From positions 1 to 16,870 of the forward strand of contig CALFUF010000181.1 of NCBI GenBank assembly GCA_937916405.1: a stretch of 16,870 bases of DNA, given 5' to 3'. The notes beneath the pieces are model-generated. The model saw only the letters and a program-made list of their open reading frames with translations, did no database searches and was not told where the DNA came from. Position numbers and translations under genes: made by a program. Source of the DNA: an uncultured Prevotella sp. (lineage in GTDB: Bacteria > Bacteroidota > Bacteroidia > Bacteroidales > Bacteroidaceae). Shown here one piece after another: positions 6,980-14,963 of this stretch. Positions within the stretch are counted from its first letter, which is position 1. Each line of letters starts with the position of its first letter.

Positions 6980-8284
6980 ATGAAACAAAAACCGAATTTA
7001 CCCTTTTGGGGATTATGGAACCTTAGTTTTGGTTTCTTTGGTGTACAGATAGCGTATGCCTTGCAAAGTGCGAACATTTCCCGCATCTTCGCCACCTTGG
7101 GTGCTGACCCCCATAATCTGAGTTATTTCTGGATACTCCCTCCTTTGATGGGTATCCTAGTACAGCCGATTGTCGGGACACTCAGTGATAAGACATGGAC
7201 TCGCTTCGGACGTCGTATACCTTATTTATTTATAGGAGCAGCCGTTGCCGTACTGGTGATGTGCTTGTTGCCTAATGCCGGTTCATTAGGACTTGCCGTG
7301 AGTGCCGCTATGATGTTCGGACTCATCGCCCTGATGTTCCTCGACACCAGTATCAATATGGCAATGCAACCATTCAAGATGCTGGTAGGCGATATGGTCA
7401 ATGAGGAGCAGAAGGCAAAAGCCTACAGCATCCAGTCGTTCCTATGCAATGCCGGCAGTGTTGTCGGTTTCCTGTTTCCTTTCTTCTTCACCTATATCGG
7501 TATTAAGAATGTCGCAGAGAAAGGGGTGGTACCCGACAGTGTCATCTGGTCTTTCTACGTTGGAGCCGCCATCTTGATTCTTTGTGTGATCTATACCACT
7601 TTGAAAGTCAAAGAGTGGAACCCGCAGGAGTATGCGGAATATAATGCAGTGGCGGAAAGTACAGAAAAAGAGGACTCTGCCAACTGGCTGACACTGCTGC
7701 GTAAGGCACCCTCCACTTTCTGGAAAGTGGGACTGGTACAGTTCTTCTGCTGGGCAGCATTCCTCTATATGTGGAACTACTCAACGGGTGCTATCGCTGA
7801 GACGGTATGGAACAATACCGATCCTGCCAGTGAGGACTTTCAGGCTGCCGGCAACTGGGTCGGTGTTCTCTTTGCCGTACAGGCTATCGGCTCTGTTATC
7901 TGGGCGGCAATCCTGCCACAGTTTAGGAATACCAAAGCCGCTTATGCCATTAGCCTCATCATCGGAGGTATCGGCTTTGCCATCATTCCCTATATCCATG
8001 ACCAATACTTGCAGTTTATCCCCTTCCTCCTGATTGGATGTGCCTGGGCGGCTATGCTAGCCATGCCATTTACCTTTGTCACTAATGCTTTACAGGGCTA
8101 TGGTCACATGGGTGCCTATTTGGGGCTATTCAACGGTACAATTTGTATACCCCAGATTATCGCAGCCCTCTGTGGAGGTCTTATTCTCTCACTCGTAGGC
8201 AGTCATCAGTCCACTATGATGATAGTGTCTGGCTGTTTATTGGTTGTCGGAGCTGCTTGTGTGACAATCATCCGACAAAAATAA
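6980..8284 (+). CDS. Inner-membrane MFS sugar permease, SLC45/sucrose-maltose transporter-like
   Basis: The 434-residue protein is hydrophobic throughout with about 12 apparent membrane segments, for example YLFIGAAVAVLVMCLL and FYVGAAILILCVIY. The loop between helices 2 and 3 carries the signature of the SLC45/plant sucrose transporter group, GTLSDKTWTRFGRRIPY, with Asp70, Arg75, Arg78 and Arg79. Relatives are proton-coupled disaccharide or glucose symporters. In a starch locus the likely cargo is maltose, short maltodextrins or glucose released in the periplasm, delivered to the cytoplasmic GH77 enzyme. The exact substrate cannot be read from sequence. It follows the regulator by 61 bases that hold the CTAG array, and is followed by a 57-base leader with an operator copy before malQ, so it may be the last gene of a regulator-permease transcript or part of a longer one. 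Confidence 0.88.
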   Translation: MKQKPNLPFWGLWNLSFGFFGVQIAYALQSANISRIFATLGADPHNLSYFWILPPLMGILVQPIVGTLSDKTWTRFGRRIPYLFIGAAVAVLVMCLLPNAGSLGLAVSAAMMFGLIALMFLDTSINMAMQPFKMLVGDMVNEEQKAKAYSIQSFLCNAGSVVGFLFPFFFTYIGIKNVAEKGVVPDSVIWSFYVGAAILILCVIYTTLKVKEWNPQEYAEYNAVAESTEKEDSANWLTLLRKAPSTFWKVGLVQFFCWAAFLYMWNYSTGAIAETVWNNTDPASEDFQAAGNWVGVLFAVQAIGSVIWAAILPQFRNTKAAYAISLIIGGIGFAIIPYIHDQYLQFIPFLLIGCAWAAMLAMPFTFVTNALQGYGHMGAYLGLFNGTICIPQIIAALCGGLILSLVGSHQSTMMIVSGCLLVVGAACVTIIRQK

Positions 8285-8289
8285 AGATG

Positions 8290-8303
8290 CGCCAACGTTT
8301 GCA
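8290..8303. promoter_or_regulatory. Second LacI-type operator copy upstream of malQ
   Basis: CGCCAACGTTTGCA matches the divergent-region palindrome TGCAAACGTTTGCA at 12 of 14 positions; the right half is perfect and the differences are both in the left half. It begins 6 bases after the permease stop and ends 38 bases before the malQ ATG. Its AACGTTTG core is also one base from the -7 consensus TAnnTTTG, so bound protein might block an internal promoter. No better -7 box is visible in this 57-base gap. Confidence 0.65.
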
Positions 8304-8341
8304 TAACTATATAAGATAAGAACAACTAAAACATAGACGAT

Positions 8342-10780
8342 ATGAAACTATTATTCAATGTGGAATATCAGACCACTTTCGGAGAAAACCTGATGCTCAA
8401 TATCTTCTCGGAGGAGAACAGGAATAAAGTGGCACAATACAAGATGACGACCCTCGACGGACTTCACTGGTTCTACGAATTGACAAAGGCGACCAAGGCA
8501 GGGACTCATCTTGACTATTACTATAGTGTCTTTCGCGGTGACAATGAGACTCGTCATGAATGGCTCATGGAACCACACCGTTTGGAGATTGTCGCCCAGA
8601 AGGCTAACCGTTACACGGTTTATGACCACTGGATCGACATCCCAGAGGATTCCTATATGTACTCCTCCGCCTTTACAGACTGCATTGCTGTCCACCAATG
8701 CAAAAAGAGTGACGAGGCACCCTTTAGTCAGACAGTACGACTGAAAGTACGTGCCCCACAGTTACGTAACAACGAACGACTTGCCTTACTGGGTAATGGT
8801 GAGAACTTGGGCGACTGGGACATCCAACGCCCCTTGAAGATGGTGGAACACGAGAGCCATGAGTGGGTGATTAGCATGGATGCCAGTTTGTTAACAGAAA
8901 CCATCGAATTTAAGTTTGTGATTATCGACGAGAGCGGAAAATCCGTTCCCATTTGGGAGAACGGTGCCAACCGTACGGTGACATTGCCGCAGATGAAGAA
9001 TGGCGAGGTGGTTGTCTACGAACTGTCACAAGCATATTTCCCCATCTATCCTTGGAAGGGAGCCGGTACGGTGATTCCCATTTTCTCCCTTCGTAGTGAG
9101 GGTAGTTTCGGTGTGGGCGACTTCGGAGACCTGAAACTGATGATTGACTGGGCTGACAAGACCAACCAGCGCATTATCCAGGTACTACCGATCAACGACA
9201 CCAATATGACCCATACCTGGCAGGACAGTTATCCGTATAACAGTATCAGCATCTATGCCCTACATCCGCAATATACTGATTTCCGCCAACTCCCTGAGAT
9301 AAAAGACCCTCAGAAGAAGGCACAATTCGAGCAGTTGCGACAGGAGTTGAATGCCCTGTCCCAGATTGACTACGAACGGATGTTCACAGCAAAATTAGAC
9401 TATCTGCATGTATTGTTTGAGCAGGAATGGGCTACTATCAAGAGACGTACCTCATATAAGGAGTTCTTCGAGCAAAACAAGGAATGGCTCATTCCCTATG
9501 CCGCTTTCTGCTATTATCGTGACAAATACGGTACGGCAGTATTCTCTGAATGGCCCAAGGAGGCTACAGTAAAGGCGCTGAAGAAGACCGATAAGGATGT
9601 GGAGTTCTGGTATTTCGTACAATATAACCTCGACCAGCAGATGCATGCTGCCCATGCGTATGCCAGAGCCCACCGTGTCATCCTGAAAGGTGACATCCCC
9701 ATCGGTATCAGCCGTGATGGTGTGGAGGCTTGGGTAGAACCCAAATACTTCAACCTCAACGGACAGGCTGGTGCACCACCCGATCCGTTCTCTGCTGACG
9801 GACAGAACTGGGGATTCCCAACCTATAACTGGGACGAGATGCTAAAAGACGGTTGCGCATGGTGGGTTCGTCGTTTCCGTAAGATGGCAGAATATTTTGA
9901 TGCCTATCGCATTGACCATGTCTTAGGTTTCTTCCGCATCTGGGAGATTCCTGTTCCCGAGAAGTCAGGACTAATGGGACAGTTTGCCCCTGCTCTCGGT
10001 CTCAGCAAGGAGGAGATTGCTACCTATGGTGTTCCTTTCCGTGACAATCTTTTCTTGGTCGACCACAAGCGTGACGACCGCTGGCACCCCCGTATCGCCG
10101 TTCAATATCAGCAAGGCTATGAGGAGCTGAACGACACGGAGAAATATAACTTCAACCGTCTGTACAATGACTATTTCTATCGTCGCAACAACCAGTTCTG
10201 GTATCAGGAGGCTATGAAGAAACTGCCTCTCCTGACACAGGCAACCCGTATGCTGGTTTGTGCAGAGGACTTAGGAATGGTACCCGACTGCGTTCCCTGG
10301 GTGATGAACGAACTACGCATCCTGTCGCTCGAAATCCAGACCATGCCGAAGGACTCCAACATCCGCTTTGGCAAACTGTCACACAACCCCTATCGCAGCG
10401 TATGTACCTTCTCCACCCACGACATGCCGACACTGCGCCAGTGGTGGGACGAAGACGAAGAGCAGACCCAGGCGTACTTTAACGGTCCTCTGCGTCGTAG
10501 TGAAAAGGCTCCTCACCCCCTGCCCGGCTGGCTTGCCAAGGAGATTGTGAGTCGTCAGCTCACCTCTCCCTCCATGCTCTGTCTGCTGTCCTTACAAGAC
10601 TGGCTTTCTATTGATGAGAAACTACGTCTGCCCGACCAGAACGCAGAGCGTATCAATATCCCAGCTAACCCTCGCCATTACTGGCGTTATCGGATGCATA
10701 TCAGCATAGAGGATTTGTTGAAAGCCGATGATTTCAACGAGACTATCAAATCATTAATCACGCAAAGTGGAAGAAAATAA
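8342..10780 (+). CDS. malQ: GH77 4-alpha-glucanotransferase with two N-terminal CBM20 domains (DPE2-like amylomaltase)
   Basis: The 812-residue protein has no signal peptide and is probably cytoplasmic. Two CBM20 starch-binding domains come first, at about 1-110 and 130-235; the second has the clear signature LLGNGENLGDWD. The GH77 catalytic domain starts near 245 (LPINDT, SYPYNSISIYALHPQY). Catalytic residues read as nucleophile Asp525 in YRIDHVLGFF, acid/base Glu642 in VCAEDLGMVP, and Asp694 in STHDMPTLRQWW. The 117-residue distance between Asp525 and Glu642 is about 70 more than in short bacterial amylomaltases (47-48), so an insertion is present, as in plant DPE2. DPE2-type enzymes move glucosyl units between maltose and a glucan acceptor; here that would release glucose and lengthen maltodextrin or glycogen. 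One base separates its stop from the GH97 start, so translation of the two is probably coupled. Confidence 0.93.
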   Translation: MKLLFNVEYQTTFGENLMLNIFSEENRNKVAQYKMTTLDGLHWFYELTKATKAGTHLDYYYSVFRGDNETRHEWLMEPHRLEIVAQKANRYTVYDHWIDIPEDSYMYSSAFTDCIAVHQCKKSDEAPFSQTVRLKVRAPQLRNNERLALLGNGENLGDWDIQRPLKMVEHESHEWVISMDASLLTETIEFKFVIIDESGKSVPIWENGANRTVTLPQMKNGEVVVYELSQAYFPIYPWKGAGTVIPIFSLRSEGSFGVGDFGDLKLMIDWADKTNQRIIQVLPINDTNMTHTWQDSYPYNSISIYALHPQYTDFRQLPEIKDPQKKAQFEQLRQELNALSQIDYERMFTAKLDYLHVLFEQEWATIKRRTSYKEFFEQNKEWLIPYAAFCYYRDKYGTAVFSEWPKEATVKALKKTDKDVEFWYFVQYNLDQQMHAAHAYARAHRVILKGDIPIGISRDGVEAWVEPKYFNLNGQAGAPPDPFSADGQNWGFPTYNWDEMLKDGCAWWVRRFRKMAEYFDAYRIDHVLGFFRIWEIPVPEKSGLMGQFAPALGLSKEEIATYGVPFRDNLFLVDHKRDDRWHPRIAVQYQQGYEELNDTEKYNFNRLYNDYFYRRNNQFWYQEAMKKLPLLTQATRMLVCAEDLGMVPDCVPWVMNELRILSLEIQTMPKDSNIRFGKLSHNPYRSVCTFSTHDMPTLRQWWDEDEEQTQAYFNGPLRRSEKAPHPLPGWLAKEIVSRQLTSPSMLCLLSLQDWLSIDEKLRLPDQNAERINIPANPRHYWRYRMHISIEDLLKADDFNETIKSLITQSGRK

Positions 10781-10781
10781 T

Positions 10782-13052
10782 ATGAAACACATTAACTATC
10801 TCTTAACATTATTACTATTACCCTTGACGGCTCTTGCCGCCGAGGTGAAATCGCCCAATGGCAATATCGTATTGACTTTCAATGTAGACAAGGGAGTCCC
10901 TACCTATAGTATGACTTATAAAGGCAGAGATGTCATCAAACCCAGCAGACTGGGATTGGAACTTGCCAAGGATAAGCATGCCTCTAAAGGAATGGGTGAG
11001 ACGGACCTGATGGATCATTTCACCATTAAGGACGAGAAGGTGACATCTTTCGACGAGACATGGCAACCCGTATGGGGAGAGACAAGAGATATCCGTAATC
11101 ATTATCAGGAATATGTGGTGACGCTCGAACAGAGTCTGGACATTCCCCATTATTCCAAGAAGGAAGAGACAAAGGGAATGTGGACGGAACCGCAAACACG
11201 TGAGATGATCATCCGTTTCCGTGTGTATGACGACGGTATCGGTTTCCGTTATGAGTTCCCACAACAAAAGGAACTGAACTATTTCCTCATCAAGGAAGAG
11301 CATTCTGAGTTCGCTATGACTGGCGACCACTTGGCTTGGTGGTTGCCTGGTGACTATGACACCCAGGAGCAGATGACGCAACAGACCCGTCTCTCGGAGA
11401 TTCGTGGACGGATGAAGAAGGCTGTCAACTGGGGCAACTCCTCTGTAGCCGTCTTCTCGCCAACAGGTGTGCAGACTTCGTTACAGATGAAATCCGACGA
11501 CGGGTTGTACATCAATATCCATGAGGCGGCATGTCTTGACTATGCCACCATGCACCTCGAACTGGTAGACGCACAGACCAAGGCACTGACCACGCAACTA
11601 GGTGGTGGCAGTAATGTCTATACCCCTAACCCCCAACCGTCATCCTACGAACTACCCCAGCCCTTCACGTTCGTCAGTCATCTGACTCCTGACGCTACAG
11701 GACTGAAAGGATGTATGCAGACCCCTTGCAACACTCCTTGGCGCACGGTGATGGTCAGTGACGATGCCCGTGACATGTTGTCAAGCAATCTGATCCTTAA
11801 CCTCAACGAGCCTTGTAAGATTGAGGATACCAGTTGGATTCATCCCACGAAATATTGTGGTGTATGGTGGGAGATGATCGTGGGTAAGTCGAATTGGAAT
11901 TATACCAATGATTTCCCCAGCATTCACCTTGACCAGATAGACTGGAAGAGCGTGAAACCCAACGGACGGCATGCCGCCAATAATGAGAAAGTGAAACGCT
12001 ATATAGACTTCGCGGCGAAGAACGGGCTCGACCAGGTACTGGTAGAAGGATGGAATGTCGGCTGGGAAGACTGGGCGAATATGTGGAAGCGCGACGTGTT
12101 TGATTTTGTGACTCCCTACCCTGACTTCGATATTAAGATGCTCAATGAGTATGCTCACTCCAAGGGGGTGAAGATTCTGATGCACCATGAGACCAGCAGT
12201 TCCACACAGAACTACGAGCGACACATCAAGGAGGCGTATGAGTTGATGAACAAATACGGCTACGACGCTGTGAAGACGGGTTACGTGGGTGACATCATCC
12301 CCCGTGGTGACCACCACTACTCACAGTCGATGAACAACCACTACCTGTATGTCATCAAAGAGGCGGCAAAGCACCATATCATGGTCAACTCACACGAGGC
12401 GACACGTCCCACAGGACTCTGTCGTACTTATCCGAACCTGGTAGGTGGCGAGAGTGCGCGAGGTACAGAGTACGAGGCTTTCGGCGGTAACAACCCCGAC
12501 CACACCTGTATCCTCCCATTTACTCGTCTTCAAGGTGGTCCGATGGACTATACCCCTGGTATCTTTGAGACGAAGTTAAGCACATGGAGCGACAATACCT
12601 CATGGGCACGTATCACCATCGCTGGCTCATTGGCACTTTATCTGACAATGTACAGTCCACTACAGATGGCGGCAGACCTGCCAGAGCATTATGAGAAATA
12701 CGATGATGCCTTCCAGTTTATCCGTGATGTCGCCTGCGACTGGGACGACTCGAAATATCTGGAGGCAGAGCCTGGCGACTATATCACGGTGGCACGTAAG
12801 GCTAAGGGTACCGACAACTGGTTTATTGGTGGCAAGTGTGACGAGAACGGTCACCAGAGCACCATCAAACTCGACTTCCTCGATAAAGGTAAGAAGTACA
12901 ACTGTACCATCTATGCTGATGCGAAGGATGCGCACTATGAGAAGAACCCCAAGGCATACGTCATCACCAAGAAGGTGGTAAAGATGGGTGACACCCTGAA
13001 ACTGACGGAGGCTCCTGGTGGTGGTTTTGCCATTTCACTGATAGCACAATGA
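10782..13052 (+). CDS. susB: GH97 alpha-glucosidase (SusB-type, inverting)
   Basis: The 756-residue protein starts with a signal peptide (MKHINYLLTLLLLPLTALAA), so it is exported, most likely to the periplasm. I chose the ATG at 10782 over an in-frame GTG at 10767, because the GTG adds five polar residues ahead of the signal peptide and overlaps the end of malQ. Glu470 (MHHET), Glu539 (NSHEATRP), Glu557 (GGESARG) and Glu563 (RGTEYEA) have the same mutual spacing as the catalytic and calcium-binding glutamates 439, 508, 526 and 532 of Bacteroides thetaiotaomicron SusB. That places it in the inverting, calcium-dependent branch. The enzyme releases glucose from maltooligosaccharides, acting on alpha-1,4 and also alpha-1,6 links. 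Its stop overlaps the start of the next gene (ATGA). Confidence 0.96.
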   Translation: MKHINYLLTLLLLPLTALAAEVKSPNGNIVLTFNVDKGVPTYSMTYKGRDVIKPSRLGLELAKDKHASKGMGETDLMDHFTIKDEKVTSFDETWQPVWGETRDIRNHYQEYVVTLEQSLDIPHYSKKEETKGMWTEPQTREMIIRFRVYDDGIGFRYEFPQQKELNYFLIKEEHSEFAMTGDHLAWWLPGDYDTQEQMTQQTRLSEIRGRMKKAVNWGNSSVAVFSPTGVQTSLQMKSDDGLYINIHEAACLDYATMHLELVDAQTKALTTQLGGGSNVYTPNPQPSSYELPQPFTFVSHLTPDATGLKGCMQTPCNTPWRTVMVSDDARDMLSSNLILNLNEPCKIEDTSWIHPTKYCGVWWEMIVGKSNWNYTNDFPSIHLDQIDWKSVKPNGRHAANNEKVKRYIDFAAKNGLDQVLVEGWNVGWEDWANMWKRDVFDFVTPYPDFDIKMLNEYAHSKGVKILMHHETSSSTQNYERHIKEAYELMNKYGYDAVKTGYVGDIIPRGDHHYSQSMNNHYLYVIKEAAKHHIMVNSHEATRPTGLCRTYPNLVGGESARGTEYEAFGGNNPDHTCILPFTRLQGGPMDYTPGIFETKLSTWSDNTSWARITIAGSLALYLTMYSPLQMAADLPEHYEKYDDAFQFIRDVACDWDDSKYLEAEPGDYITVARKAKGTDNWFIGGKCDENGHQSTIKLDFLDKGKKYNCTIYADAKDAHYEKNPKAYVITKKVVKMGDTLKLTEAPGGGFAISLIAQ

Positions 13053-14950
13053 GAAAAGCTCTATTGATAGGAATGGCCGTGCTACTGACAGCTTGCAATC
13101 CTGCTCAAGAGGCGTTTCACTTCGACGAGGTGACTTACTCGCCCCAAGAAACTGTTTTCAAGTTGTTCGCACCTGCTGACGCCAACTGTCTCGTGGTCGT
13201 CGACAACGACAGTATCGGCATGACACTACAAGGCGACAGCATCTGGACGGCAACGCTGAAAGGGAACCAGAAAGGGAAAACCTATCAGTTTGTCGTCAAC
13301 GGACAGGCTTCTCCTGGAGTATTCGCCAAGGCGGTAACTGTGAATGGTGAGAAAGGCGTTATCTTGGACCTGCGTGATACCAACCCCAAGGGATGGTCTG
13401 ACGACCGTCATGTGCTGCGTCCTTTCCAAGACTATATCGTCTATGAGATGCACCATCGTGACTTCTCGGTAGCTCGCCCGGAGGCAAAATATCCGGGTAA
13501 GTTCCTTGCCCTCACCGAGCCATGGGCTATCCAGCACTTGAAGGACCTCGGCATCAATGCCGTCCATATCCTGCCCAGTTACGATTACGGCTCTGTGGAC
13601 GAGACCCGTCTGAACGAGCCACAGTATAACTGGGGCTATGACCCTGTCAACTATAACGTGCCAGAAGGTGGCTATTCCACCGACCCCTACGACCCTGTCT
13701 GCCGCATCCGTGAGTTCAAGCAGATGGTACAGGCACTCCATCATGCAGGTATCTCGGTGATTCTCGATGTGGTCTATAACCACACCTATGATATTGAGCA
13801 CTCTAATTTCCAACGCACCTATCCCGACTATTACTATCGGATGACTCAGAATACTCAGAGTAATCAGAACACTCCAACATACTCCAACGGCTCCGGCTGT
13901 GGCAATGAGACAGCCTCCGATAAGCCTATGATGCGTAAGTTCATGATGGAGAGTGTGAGATACTGGTATGATGAATACCACGTTGACGGGTTCCGCTTCG
14001 ACCTGATGGGCGTTCATGATATCGAGACGATGAATGCCATCCGTGAGATGATGGATGCCATCGATCCCCATATCCTTATCTATGGTGAGGGGTGGAGCGC
14101 AGGAGCCTGTGCCTTGCCTGACGAGCAACTGGGGATGAAGGCGAACATCCGGCAGATGCCCCGTATCGCTGCTTTCTCTGACGAGATACGTGATGCCCTG
14201 CGTGGTCCCTTCAGCGATGATACCAAAGGCGGTTTCCTCATTGGTGCTCCCGACTGTGAGGAGAGTCTGAAATTCGGTATTGCCGGAGCTATCGAGCATC
14301 CGCAAGTAGACATGACGAAAGTCAACTACTCGACAAAGCCCTGGGCTGACGAGCCTACGCAGATGATGAGTTATGTGAGTTGTCATGATGATATGTGTCT
14401 GGTAGACCGTCTGAAGATCAGTAAGCCTGGTATGAAGATGGACGAGCTGATTCGCCTCGACCTCCTTGCCCAGACTGCCGTCTTCACCTCACAAGGTATT
14501 CCTTTCATGCTAAGCGGTGAGGAAATGCTACGTGACAAGAAAGGGGTTCATAACAGTTTTGAGTCACCCGACAGCATCAACCGTTTGGAATGGTCGAACC
14601 TCCAGCGTTACCCACAGGTCACGGAGTATTACAAACGGCTCATCGCCCTGCGCCAGCACCATCCAGCTTTCCGCCTGGGCAGTGCCGACCTCGTCCGCCA
14701 GCACTTGGAGTTCATGAAGGCTCCCCGACAGGTAGTCGCCTTCCGGCTGAAAGACCTGAAAGGCATTGACGACTGGCAAGAGATCATCGTCATCCTGAAC
14801 GCCTCAACGAAACCACAACGTGTCACCATTCCCAAGGGCACCTACACCATCGTCTGCGAGGACGGACGTATGGATGAGCAAGGACTGGGAACCCGACAAG
14901 ACACTGTGGCTATCGTCCACCCACAATCCGCATTGATGATACATCACTAA
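13049..14950 (+). CDS. pulA: Type I pullulanase-like GH13 lipoprotein
   Basis: The 633-residue protein has a very short signal peptide and lipobox LTAC, with the lipidated Cys at residue 16. A CBM48-like N-terminal domain (FKLFAPADANCLVVV) is followed by the GH13 barrel. YNWGYDP at 193-199 is the signature of type I pullulanases. Region I is VILDVVYNH (Asp240, His245), region II FRFDLMG gives nucleophile Asp318, region III YGEGWSAG gives acid/base Glu347, and region IV SCHDD gives Asp447. The family cuts alpha-1,6 branches of pullulan and branched dextrins. Region IV has Asp448 after His-Asp where many relatives have Asn. The residues after the lipid Cys (NPAQEA) lack the acidic cluster seen in the SusE-like protein, so a periplasm-facing anchor is more likely than surface display. 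It overlaps susB by four bases and precedes the SusA-like gene by 13. Confidence 0.92.
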   Translation: MRKALLIGMAVLLTACNPAQEAFHFDEVTYSPQETVFKLFAPADANCLVVVDNDSIGMTLQGDSIWTATLKGNQKGKTYQFVVNGQASPGVFAKAVTVNGEKGVILDLRDTNPKGWSDDRHVLRPFQDYIVYEMHHRDFSVARPEAKYPGKFLALTEPWAIQHLKDLGINAVHILPSYDYGSVDETRLNEPQYNWGYDPVNYNVPEGGYSTDPYDPVCRIREFKQMVQALHHAGISVILDVVYNHTYDIEHSNFQRTYPDYYYRMTQNTQSNQNTPTYSNGSGCGNETASDKPMMRKFMMESVRYWYDEYHVDGFRFDLMGVHDIETMNAIREMMDAIDPHILIYGEGWSAGACALPDEQLGMKANIRQMPRIAAFSDEIRDALRGPFSDDTKGGFLIGAPDCEESLKFGIAGAIEHPQVDMTKVNYSTKPWADEPTQMMSYVSCHDDMCLVDRLKISKPGMKMDELIRLDLLAQTAVFTSQGIPFMLSGEEMLRDKKGVHNSFESPDSINRLEWSNLQRYPQVTEYYKRLIALRQHHPAFRLGSADLVRQHLEFMKAPRQVVAFRLKDLKGIDDWQEIIVILNASTKPQRVTIPKGTYTIVCEDGRMDEQGLGTRQDTVAIVHPQSALMIHH

Positions 14951-14963
14951 AATATCAACATTT

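Noticed and set aside
6678..7095. Minus-strand frames through the CTAG array (Leu/Val/Phe- and Ser-rich N-termini)
   Set aside because: The low-complexity starts are produced by the 9-base repeat itself and the rest is antisense to the regulator or permease gene.
10767..10781. GTG start for the GH97 gene, 15 bases upstream
   Set aside because: It would add MEENN before a clean signal peptide and overlap malQ; the ATG at 10782 gives a normal exported protein.
13226..14386. Minus-strand open frame of 386 codons within the pullulanase gene
   Set aside because: The opposite frame has full GH13 motifs. The antisense translation is Val/Ile/His-rich without a recognisable fold, as expected from a GAC/GAT/CAC-rich sense strand.
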